DNA of 8,844 nucleotides, from NCBI GenBank assembly GCA_937900165.1, contig CALCCX010000455.1:1-8844 (forward strand), given 5' to 3'. Shown here piece by piece: positions 1 through 6,350 of this stretch. The notes under the pieces were generated by a model, which was not told the origin of the DNA, did not search any database, and saw only the letters and a program-made list of their open reading frames with translations. The stretch is from an uncultured Acidimicrobiia bacterium (GTDB lineage Bacteria > Actinomycetota > Acidimicrobiia > Spongiisociales > Spongiisociaceae). Position numbers and translations under genes: made by a program. Position 1 is the stretch's first letter, and each line of letters begins with the position of its first letter.

Positions 1-84
1 AACACAATGAGCTAATGTATGAACCGTAAACATTTTGTTTATTTTTTTCTTCTTTTTTGTGTTGTGTTTTTTTTTTTTTTTTTT
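1..84. other. Sequencing artefact: junk bases and poly-T before adapter
   Basis: An AT-rich low-complexity stretch ends in a T run that directly abuts the P7 adapter at 85. Read on the other strand, the order is insert, adapter, poly-A, random bases. This is what a read gives when it runs through a short fragment and off the end of the molecule on four-colour chemistry. The composition is wholly unlike the GC-rich DNA that follows. It should be treated as non-biological. Confidence 0.95.
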
Positions 85-150
85 CAAGCAGAAGACGGCA
101 TACGAGATATATCAGTGTGACTGGAGTTCAGACGTGTGCTCTTCCGATCT
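85..150 (+). other. Illumina TruSeq P7/index adapter
   Basis: Positions 85-108 are the P7 flow-cell sequence, beginning CAAGCAGAAGACGG. Positions 109-116 are an 8-base index region, ATATCAGT. Positions 117-150 are the Read 2 primer site ending GCTCTTCCGATCT. The index reads ACTGATAT on the other strand, which from memory is TruSeq LT index 25 (ACTGAT followed by AT). The insert begins at 151. Translation of this segment gives the known contaminant peptides KQKTAYEI and DWSSDVCSSDL on plus, and IGRAHV on minus. Confidence 0.98.
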
Positions 151-1645
151 TGAGCGCTACCAAGCGGTCTCCGGCCGGGTGGCGCCGCAAGAAGGCGAAG
201 CATCCCTCGGGTCCCGGGAACGTCTCATAGCTGCCCGACCGCAGGGCAGGGTCGGCACTTCGGTAGCCGAGGAGCGTGCGGTAGAGGTGCAGCATCGACC
301 GGGGGTCGTTGGCCTGGGCCGCGACGTTGCGAGATTCGGAATCTGAGGTCAGGGGGAGCCAGGGGTCGACCGTTGAGAATCCGGCGAAGGGACCCTCGTC
401 CCACTGCATCGGGGTTCTTCCCGGATCTCGACTACGCGCTGCGCCGAGGCGGAGGCCCTGAGGGTCGCGCAGCCGAGCTTGCGGTATCACCCCATTCTCC
501 ATCCCGAGCTCATCTCCCTGATAGAGCGTGGGTGTACCCCGTAACGTGAGGAGCAGCATCGCAGCTATCCGCGCCTGGGCCGTGCCCACTCGCGAGGCCA
601 GGCGGGGTGCGTCGTGGCTTCCGAGCACGTAGCTGGGCCACGCCCAGTCAGGAAGGGTGGCTTCGAGGGCTTCGACGGATGCCTGGATGGCAACCGCGTC
701 CCACGGCTGTTCCATGAGCCGAAAGTTGAAAGGCAGGTGGAGCTCGTCGTCTTCGCCGTAATAGCGCACCCAGCGTTCGAGGGTGTATCCGAGTTCGCCG
801 ATCGCGCAGACGTCGTCGTACTCGTCAAGAACCGACCGCATCCGACGCAGCACCTCGTGAACATCGTCCTGATCCTCGTTGTGGACGTGATGCTGGCGCC
901 CATAGATGTCGTTGACGGGAAGATCGTTCGCCGCCGCCGGGTTCGCGGGATTGTCCCGGAGCGCGGCGTCCTTGAGGAGCCAGCCGATCACGTCCATGCG
1001 GAACCCGTCGACGCCTCTGTCGAGCCAGAACCGCAGCACATCGAACATCGCCTCCTCGACCCGCGGGTTGCGCCAGTTCAACTCTGGCTGTTCGGGAAGG
1101 AACTGGTGCAGGAAGTACTGGCCGGTGGCCGGGTCCAGCGTCCAGGTCGGGCCCCCGAACGGGCTGCCCCAGTTGTTGGGGAGAGATCCATCTGGCTTTG
1201 GGTCCCGCCAGATGTACCAGTCCCGCTTGGCGTTGCTCCGGCCGCCGGCTGAGTCGACGAACCACCGATGTTGATCCGACGTGTGGTTGGGCACATAGTC
1301 GATGACGACTCGGATCTTGCGACGATGAGCTGCGTCGACCAGTCGGTCGAAGGTTGCCAGATCACCGAAGATCGGGTCCACATCGCAGTAGTCGGCCACG
1401 TCGTATCCGAAATCGGCCATGGGAGATGGGTAGAAGGGACTGATCCAGATCGCGTCGATACCGAGCGATTCTCCTCCAGCGCCGGCCAGGTAGTCGAGCC
1501 GATCGATGATGCCGGCCAGGTCGCCGGTCCCATCGCCGTCGCCGTCCTGGAAGCTCCTCGGGTAGATCTGGTAGATCACGGCCGTCTGCCACCACGGCTG
1601 ATGGTGCGCCGACGGGGTGGATTCGGCGATGTCTGGTTGGTTCAC
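151..1645 (-). CDS. GH13 alpha-glucosidase, 3' end missing
   Basis: Glycoside hydrolase family 13 enzyme, probably a cytoplasmic alpha-glucosidase or oligo-glucosidase that hydrolyses the imported sugar. The order of motifs is typical: WWQTAVIYQIYPRSF near residues 18-32, a DGDGDGTGDL calcium-type loop at 34-43, DYVPNH at 116-121, GVDGFRMDV with nucleophile Asp218, AIGEL with acid/base Glu284, and SHDAPR with the third catalytic Asp345. The usual Asn of the NHD motif is Ser here. No signal peptide is seen. The GTG at 1645 is chosen because it overlaps the upstream stop by four bases (GTGA) and has AGGGG just before it; the open frame extends further but only antisense-like low-quality sequence lies there. 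About 498 residues are genuine. The family usually has 530-560, so the C-terminal part is lost at the contig end, where adapter adds a false KIGRAHV tail. The exact bond specificity cannot be read from the sequence. Confidence 0.93.
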
Positions 1646-2301
1646 TTCGCCCCTGCTCCGGCCATTTCTGCTGATCCACCGACGGCCTCGAGCTCGGCGT
1701 CCACCGCCAGCAAGGTGAGAAGCGCCACCCAGGTCATGGCTGCCGCTGCCAAGGGCAAGGTGAGCAGGAGCGCGCCCGCGAAGGTCAGCACGCAGAGTAT
1801 CCCGACGCCAAATCCGCGGGCGGGACGCCGCACGACGAACAAGGCGCTGTTGCGCAATGTGGTCCCCAGCCTGGGTTTTCTGGCCGCAAGCCAAAACGGC
1901 CAGTAGAAGAGGTTGACGATCAACCAGCCCAATCCGACCACCCCCCAGGTGACCCTGACCAGTGCCCAGAGCAAGCCGGCTTCGCTCTGATACGCCCAAA
2001 AATTGCCGATGACGACGGTGGCGACCGCCAGATTGAGTCCTCCCCACAGCAATGCCGGAAACGCCACCGAGCGCAACGCACGCCGGGCATCGCGCAACCC
2101 GATGACTTCGTCGTCGACCACCCTCCTGGCAAGGGCGTAGACGACTGCCGTCGCGATAGGTGCTGTGACTACTGGCAGTTGAAAGAGGAACCAGGCGATA
2201 TTGAGTAGCAGGAGTGACCCGAATTCGCCCCACCACAGCCGAAGGGAACGCCGTGATAGACCAGCAACGCCACTGACGCCCGGCGCGCGTCTAACCGTCA
2301 T
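1642..2301 (-). CDS. DUF624 / YesL-like membrane protein
   Basis: A 219-residue integral membrane protein. Residues 25-60 (WGEFGSLLLLN, then LPVVTAPIATAVVYALAR) match the characteristic N-terminal pattern of the DUF624 (YesL) family: a first helix followed by LPVVT and an A-rich stretch. About five hydrophobic segments can be seen, near 28-48, 83-102, 112-137, 163-185 and 187-200. Family members are often found beside sugar ABC transporters, but their function is not established. The ATG overlaps the stop of the MalG-type gene by four bases (ATGA), with AGGA and AAGGG upstream, and its own stop overlaps the GH13 start by four bases. It is therefore very likely translated as part of the same operon. 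A role in transporter assembly or regulation would be a guess. Confidence 0.85.
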   Translation of the reverse strand: MTVRRAPGVSGVAGLSRRSLRLWWGEFGSLLLLNIAWFLFQLPVVTAPIATAVVYALARRVVDDEVIGLRDARRALRSVAFPALLWGGLNLAVATVVIGNFWAYQSEAGLLWALVRVTWGVVGLGWLIVNLFYWPFWLAARKPRLGTTLRNSALFVVRRPARGFGVGILCVLTFAGALLLTLPLAAAAMTWVALLTLLAVDAELEAVGGSAEMAGAGAK

Positions 2302-3587
2302 CCCTTCAGTCCTGCGTAACTCACACCCTCGATGTAGTAGCGGCTAAACGCGAAGAACATTGTCAGGGGAACGATTGCGTTGACCATCGCCCCGACGAGG
2401 GTGATGTTCCAGGCGGCCGTGTATTGCTGCTGGAATACGCTCAGTGCAACGTTCAACACCCACATGTCAGGGGTGTTGAGATAGAGCAGAGGAGTGAGGA
2501 AATCGTTCCACATCCCTTGGAACTGGAGGATGAACAGTGTCAACAGAGCCGGTTTGGCCAGGGGAAGCACGATCGTGTTGAAGATCTGGAAGAAGGAGGC
2601 GCCATCGATGAAGGCCGACTCCTCCAGCTCTCGTGGGATGGCCTTGAAGAACTGGGTGAGCAAGAAAATACCGAAGGCATTGACCAACGATGGGATGACC
2701 AGACTGTAAGCCGTGTTCACCCACTGCATCTTGGCGATGACGATGAACGCCGGGATCAGCGTCACCGCGCCGGGAATCATCATCGAGGCGAGCATGAATG
2801 CGAAGATGAAGTTGCGGCCGGGGAAGCGGAGGCGGGCGAACGCATAGGCGGCCATCGCGCTGAAGAGCACCATGATGAACGCCCGCACCGTCGAGAGCAG
2901 CGCCGTGTTGTAGAGCCATCGGCTGAACCGTCCACCTCCGGCGATCACCGCGAAGACCTCGAACAACACCGTCGTCAAGCCACCGAGAAGCAACGCCGCC
3001 ACCATGGCGAGGAGCACCCGACCCCAATCGGGCTCGGACATGGCCAGGACTCCGACGCCGATCAGAGCGATGACGAAAAAGGCGGCGCCGACTGTGAGTT
3101 GGAGAAGCCGACCGTCGAAGCCGAGCCCGACGTACCAGGCGGCCATGGCGCCGACGAGGAATGCCAACCCGATGGCGGCCGGAAGCCCGATCCGTCGCGG
3201 GACTCCTCGCCCCTTCGTTTCGCTCGACATGCCTCCAAGCAGAAACGCACCGAAGAAGACCAGCATGCCCGCCATGAGGCCGAGAGATGTCGCTCCTTCG
3301 GGTCGGGGCCGGCCGCCGAAGTCGGTGCTGAACAGCTTTGGCCAATTCTCGAACAGCCACTCGGCCGGCAGGAAGGAGGGTGGCCAGGCGATGATCTCGG
3401 CGTCCGATTTGAACGTCCCAAGGAACGCGAGGATGAATGGCGTGAAAAGGACAAGGCCGATGGCGGTGAGCAGCAGGTAGAGCAGCGGTCGGCGGACCAG
3501 CCGGACGACTCTCGCGGTCCACTGCCTGTCTTTCGGCGCGGGTATGCCAGGGCCCATCTCGGTGGTGTTTGTTTCAGAGACTGGCAC
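2298..3587 (-). CDS. MalG-type sugar ABC permease with extra membrane domain
   Basis: Inner-membrane permease subunit of a carbohydrate ABC importer (MalG/UgpE class, BPD_transp_1 fold). Seen: a first helix at about 35-57; the conserved FKSDAEIIAWPPSFLP segment at 59-74; the core helices from about 225; and the EAA loop at 322-348 (EESAFIDGA, then LPLAKPAL), which contacts the ATPase. The C-terminus GVSYAGLKG is typical. The family is usually 270-300 residues, but this protein has 429. The excess lies at about 90-217 and carries four additional hydrophobic segments (about 101-119, 133-156, 161-183, 190-216). The GTG start at 3587 shares one base with the MalF-type stop and has GGAG eight bases upstream. 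A later ATG at 3557 has a poorer ribosome-binding site. The longer open frame reaching 4010 runs over the MalF-type gene and is not used. Confidence 0.92.
   Translation of the reverse strand: MPVSETNTTEMGPGIPAPKDRQWTARVVRLVRRPLLYLLLTAIGLVLFTPFILAFLGTFKSDAEIIAWPPSFLPAEWLFENWPKLFSTDFGGRPRPEGATSLGLMAGMLVFFGAFLLGGMSSETKGRGVPRRIGLPAAIGLAFLVGAMAAWYVGLGFDGRLLQLTVGAAFFVIALIGVGVLAMSEPDWGRVLLAMVAALLLGGLTTVLFEVFAVIAGGGRFSRWLYNTALLSTVRAFIMVLFSAMAAYAFARLRFPGRNFIFAFMLASMMIPGAVTLIPAFIVIAKMQWVNTAYSLVIPSLVNAFGIFLLTQFFKAIPRELEESAFIDGASFFQIFNTIVLPLAKPALLTLFILQFQGMWNDFLTPLLYLNTPDMWVLNVALSVFQQQYTAAWNITLVGAMVNAIVPLTMFFAFSRYYIEGVSYAGLKG
2937..3320 (-). other. In-frame transmembrane insertion within MalG-type permease
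   Basis: Residues about 90-217 of the permease do not belong to the usual MalG plan, where the ENWPKLF segment is followed within a few residues by the FxRWLxNT helix. Here some 128 residues intervene. They contain four hydrophobic stretches separated by short polar loops (SSETKGRGVPRR, GFDGR, SEPDWGR). The boundaries are approximate. There is no stop, frameshift or obvious base-composition change, so it appears to be a genuine part of the protein. Confidence 0.75.
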
Positions 3588-4627
3588 TAGTACATCTCCG
3601 TTCCGGTCTCGATGAAGCGACGCTGAATGAGCGTGAACACGAAGATGATCGCCGCCAACACGAAGGCCATGGCGCTCGCGAAACCCATGCGCGGTGGGCC
3701 CAGGACGCCGAGAGCCTCGATGAAGATGAGGTACACGGGAGTCAAGGTCGTGTCGAGCGGACCACCGGCAGTCAGGATCTTCACCTGGTCGAAGATCTGC
3801 CACGTTCCGATCGTGCCCAGCACGACGATCAGGAAGATGACCGGCCGCAGCATGGGGATCGTGATCATGCGGAACCGCTGCCATCGCGAGGCTCCGTCGA
3901 TCGAGGCCGCCTCGTGCAGGCCGGGTGGGACGTCCTGGAGGGCCGCCAGGAAGATGATCATGAAGGTTGGGGCCGTCGTGAATATGTTCTGGAACATGAT
4001 GGCCATCCAAGTCACGCTCGGTCCCTGGAAGAACCAGTGCACGTTGGAGATGTCACCGCCGAACGCGGCCGCGATACCCTCGAAGAGGCCCGTCGGGTTG
4101 TTGAGCCACTGAATGGGTTCCCAGGTGGCGCCCCCCAGGGCCCACAGCTTCGTGAAGAACAAATTGATGTACCCGGTCTTCAGGTACATCCAGAAGAAGA
4201 TCATCGTGATCACGACCGACGACGTGACACTTGGGGCGTAGAAGACGGTCCGGAAGAAGCTGCTTCCCCGGATCTTGGCGTTGAGGAGGACGGCCAGGCC
4301 AAGGGCCAACGCCGTTTGAGCGGGGACGACGATGACTACGTACCAGAAGACGTTGCCGAGCGACCGCAGGAATTTGGCATCGCCGAATGCCTTGGCGTAG
4401 TTGTCGAGTCCGGTCCATTCGGGGGCTTGAAACAGGTTGAACTTGGTGAAGCTCACGTAGATGGCGAAAGCGATCACCCCGATCGTGAACACGAGGGTGA
4501 TCAGCAGATACGGCGCGATGAAGAAGTAGCCGGTCAACGCCTCGGTTCGTGCCCGACGGTCGCGCAGCATTCGTCGCCACTGCCCAGGTTGGCGTCGAGT
4601 CGCCGAAGTCCGGGTCGTGTCCGTCAT
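3587..4627 (-). CDS. MalF-type sugar ABC permease
   Basis: The other membrane permease subunit of the sugar importer (MalF/UgpA class, BPD_transp_1 fold), 346 residues. A basic N-terminal tail precedes helix 1 at about 32-60 (LTGYFFIAPYLLITLVF). The segment FQAPEWTGLDNYAKAF at 66-81 is the typical post-helix-1 motif. FFRTVFYAPSV is at 124-134. The EAA loop is at 239-265 (EAASIDGAS, then IPMLRPVI). The protein is slightly longer than the usual 290-310 because of an extended loop of about 55 residues (150-205) rich in Gly, Trp and Phe between the third and fourth core helices. The ATG start has GGAG eight bases upstream. It is separated from the binding-protein gene by a hairpin-rich spacer and overlaps the MalG-type gene by one base. 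Confidence 0.93.
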   Translation of the reverse strand: MTDTTRTSATRRQPGQWRRMLRDRRARTEALTGYFFIAPYLLITLVFTIGVIAFAIYVSFTKFNLFQAPEWTGLDNYAKAFGDAKFLRSLGNVFWYVVIVVPAQTALALGLAVLLNAKIRGSSFFRTVFYAPSVTSSVVITMIFFWMYLKTGYINLFFTKLWALGGATWEPIQWLNNPTGLFEGIAAAFGGDISNVHWFFQGPSVTWMAIMFQNIFTTAPTFMIIFLAALQDVPPGLHEAASIDGASRWQRFRMITIPMLRPVIFLIVVLGTIGTWQIFDQVKILTAGGPLDTTLTPVYLIFIEALGVLGPPRMGFASAMAFVLAAIIFVFTLIQRRFIETGTEMY

Positions 4628-4642
4628 AGCCTTTTCTCCGTA

Positions 4643-4661
4643 GGCCTGGCGGGGCCAGGCC
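4643..4661 (-). promoter_or_regulatory. Hairpin just upstream of MalF-type gene
   Basis: A perfect 8-base-pair inverted repeat (GGCCTGGC and GCCAGGCC) around a three-base loop. It lies about 15 bases before the start codon and immediately upstream of the ribosome-binding site. It has no U tract. It is stable enough to impede translation or to act as a 3' stabiliser of the upstream message. Confidence 0.7.
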
Positions 4662-4662
4662 G

Positions 4663-4692
4663 TGGTCCCTCACCGCGAAGGGTGAGGGACCA
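4663..4692 (-). terminator. 12-bp perfect stem-loop after binding-protein gene
   Basis: The arms TGGTCCCTCACC and GGTGAGGGACCA pair perfectly over 12 bases around a 6-base loop containing TTCG on the minus strand. It sits about 40 bases after the stop of the sugar-binding lipoprotein and is followed at once by the second hairpin. There is no U run, so a partial terminator or an mRNA-stabilising element is more likely than a full terminator. Such an element would let the binding protein be made in excess over the permeases, as is known for malE-malF. Confidence 0.65.
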
Positions 4693-4731
4693 TATGCCTG
4701 GGTGTCCGGGGGAGGAAGGATTCACCCGGGG

Positions 4732-6102
4732 TCAGCCTCCGGCCTCGTCGAGCGCCGTCTGTGCCTCCGCTTGAGCCTGGGCGAAGGCCTCATCGACGGT
4801 CTGGTCGTCGAGATAGATGCGAGCCAGCGCCTGGTTGACGGCCTCATTGACGCGTCCCGTGTTCGGGCCCCAGTAGTTGACCTTCGACAGGGCCCATGTT
4901 CCGCCGATCGCGATGGCGGCGTCGTTCTCGTTGACGACGAGGTCGATCTGCTCTGGATGGGTGCTGTACGCGAATCCGGTGGCGACGATTTCGCCCTGGT
5001 TGGCCGCGCCGGTCACGTAGACCGTGAACGCGGTGGCTGCCAGAGGATACTTCGTTGCGGCGTTCACGCCGATCCCGTTCGTGAAGATGATGTCGGCCTG
5101 GCCAACGGGGCCGGTCGGCAGGGGCACTGCCTTCCATTCCACATCCGGGAAGTCATTCTGCAGGAAGTTGACCATCCACCCACCTTCATAGGTGAGTCCA
5201 ACGAGTTCCTTGCCGATTGCCTCGCCACACCATCCGGCGCCGACGCCTGCGGCTTCCACGAGGGCACCGCTGTTCATCATCTCGAGGATGAACGTCGCCG
5301 CCGCCTTCACCTCAGGCGTGTCGAGGGTTGCCGTCTTGAAGTCGTCACTCGTGAACGAGCCCCCGTTGCCGAACGCCCAGGGTGCGAACCGTGCCCAGTC
5401 GGCGTTCTGGCAGAAGCCGGCGAATTCGGTGTTGTCGGCGATCGTCTGGGATGCCGCGGCTAGGTCGTCCCATGTCCAGTCCGCCGTCGGCTCGTCGATG
5501 CCGGCCGCCGCGAAAGCTGCCGGCAGGTACACGAGTCCGAGTGTGCCCCAGTCTTTCGGCAGGGCGTAGGTGGCTCCGTCCTGAGTGAAGATCGTCAGCA
5601 ACGTGGGGATGAAATCATCCCTGGAGGTGCCGGCGGCGGCCATCGCGTCGTCCAACGCGAGCAACTGTCCCGTGGGACCGAATGCCGTCATCAGCTGATC
5701 GTCGACGTAGAACGCGTCAGGTGCTGTGCCGCCGGCCATCGACGCCTTCAGCTTCACCTGAAAGTCGGCAGGGATTGGCTGGTAGTCGACCGTGACCGCC
5801 GGACATATTTCGTTGAATCGTGTGATCGAGTCGCGATATATCTGCTGCTCGGTCTCGTCACCCCAGCCGGAGAACACAATGAGCGCGTCCTCTTCTACCT
5901 CGGTGAAGCAGCCCGCCTCGGGCGGGAGCGTCGTTGGAGGGGTCGTGTCACCGGCAGTCGTCGCGGTGGCGGCGTCGGCGGATGTCGTTGCCGTCTCCGC
6001 GTTGCCATTGCCCCCACATGCGGCCGCCACGAGGGCCATGACTGCAAGAAGCAGCGGCCAGCGTACGCGTTTCGTCATCCGGGTTCCTCTTTCTCTTGTC
6101 AT
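4732..6102 (-). CDS. Family 1 sugar-binding lipoprotein of ABC importer
   Basis: Extracellular solute-binding protein (SBP family 1, COG1653-like), 456 residues, anchored by lipid outside the membrane. It delivers sugar to the two permeases. The signal peptide has a basic n-region (KRVR), a hydrophobic core (WPLLLAVMALV) and the lipobox VAAAC, with the lipidated Cys at residue 29 counted from the first ATG. A Thr/Ala/Pro-rich linker follows (about 35-62), then the two-lobed binding fold with VKLKASMAGGTAPDAFYVDD (116-135), YALPKDW (179-185) and YEGGWM (305-310). Four further cysteines (65, 100, 231, 292) could form two disulphides. Two in-frame ATGs, at 6102 and 6078, each have a good ribosome-binding site. 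The second gives the more usual 20-residue signal peptide. The ligand is not determinable here. Confidence 0.93.
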   Translation of the reverse strand: MTRERGTRMTKRVRWPLLLAVMALVAAACGGNGNAETATTSADAATATTAGDTTPPTTLPPEAGCFTEVEEDALIVFSGWGDETEQQIYRDSITRFNEICPAVTVDYQPIPADFQVKLKASMAGGTAPDAFYVDDQLMTAFGPTGQLLALDDAMAAAGTSRDDFIPTLLTIFTQDGATYALPKDWGTLGLVYLPAAFAAAGIDEPTADWTWDDLAAASQTIADNTEFAGFCQNADWARFAPWAFGNGGSFTSDDFKTATLDTPEVKAAATFILEMMNSGALVEAAGVGAGWCGEAIGKELVGLTYEGGWMVNFLQNDFPDVEWKAVPLPTGPVGQADIIFTNGIGVNAATKYPLAATAFTVYVTGAANQGEIVATGFAYSTHPEQIDLVVNENDAAIAIGGTWALSKVNYWGPNTGRVNEAVNQALARIYLDDQTVDEAFAQAQAEAQTALDEAGG

Positions 6103-6116
6103 CCGGGTTCTCCTTT
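6074..6116 (-). repeat. Tandem duplicated ribosome-binding site and start codon
   Basis: On the minus strand, 6116-6098 and 6092-6074 are 19-base copies spaced exactly 24 bases apart, with 17 identical positions. Each contains a purine-rich Shine-Dalgarno (GGAG or GAGG), then AACCCGG, then ATGAC. The copies are in frame (eight codons), so the lipoprotein can start at either ATG with an equivalent seven-base spacing. Confidence 0.8.
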
Positions 6117-6209
6117 TCTCGGTCGTCGGGGAACCGACCCAGCCTCATGCGCGTTCGAGTTGTTTCGCTCGCGGATGAGCAGGGCGTTGAGTTCCCCTTC
6201 GCGGGTGAC

Positions 6210-6228
6210 CGAGGTAACTGTTGCCTCG
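6210..6228. promoter_or_regulatory. Inverted repeat, candidate operator before binding-protein gene
   Basis: CGAGGTAACTGTTGCCTCG has 9-base arms around a central T, with eight of nine pairs matching. It lies about 108 bases upstream of the binding-protein start in the spacer after the repressor gene, where an operator for the transport operon is expected. It does not closely match the CG-centred site at the lacI start, so binding by this LacI protein is uncertain. No convincing -35/-10 pair was found near it. Confidence 0.4.
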
Positions 6229-6262
6229 CGGGGTCGGCACCGCTGCTAATTTGCGGTCCGGT

Positions 6263-6286
6263 CCGCGAGCGCGGCAGCGCTCTCGG
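6263..6286. other. GC-rich inverted repeat in lacI-SBP spacer
   Basis: The arms CCGCGAGCGC and GCGCTCTCGG pair at nine of ten positions around GGCA. It may be a second stem of a two-part transcription stop after the repressor gene, or a regulator site. There is no U tract after it on the minus strand. Confidence 0.45.
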
Positions 6287-6294
6287 CCGTCGGC

Positions 6295-6336
6295 GGAGTC
6301 GTCCACTCCTGCTACTTACACGGCGTGGACGGCTCC
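6295..6336 (-). terminator. Stem-loop just after repressor gene
   Basis: On the minus strand, arms of 15 bases (GGAGCCGTCCACGCC and GGAGTGGACGACTCC) pair at 13 positions around a 12-base loop, beginning 14 bases after the TAG of the LacI gene. There is no U run. Hairpin-only stops of this kind are common in high-GC actinobacteria, so this may end or weaken lacI transcription before the transport operon. The two internal mismatches reduce its strength. Confidence 0.5.
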
Positions 6337-6350
6337 GTTGAACTTGGCTG

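Noticed and set aside
35..346. Open frame of 103 residues over the left end
   Set aside because: Its first part is translated poly-T and adapter and the rest is antisense to the GH13 gene.
614..1906. Plus-strand open frames of 212 residues opposite the GH13 and DUF624 genes
   Set aside because: The minus strand carries conserved catalytic motifs, so these are shadows.
1646..2236. Upstream extension of the GH13 frame by 197 codons
   Set aside because: This part overlaps the DUF624 gene in another frame, is Arg/Gly-rich with no family similarity, and a GTG with a ribosome-binding site at 1645 explains the real start.
2424..3590. 388-residue plus-strand open frame
   Set aside because: Highly charged sequence antisense to the MalG-type permease; a typical shadow in GC-rich DNA.
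3588..4010. Upstream extension of the MalG-type frame by 141 codons
   Set aside because: It lies over the 3' part of the MalF-type gene and has His/Arg/Pro-rich shadow composition; the GTG at 3587 fits the overlap.
3569..4774. 401-residue plus-strand open frame
   Set aside because: Antisense to the MalF-type gene, rich in Glu, Asp, Arg and His without domains; a shadow frame.
6239..6257. Weak palindrome ACCGC to GCGGT as an operator of the transport operon
   Set aside because: Only five outer base pairs match and the centre is not symmetric.
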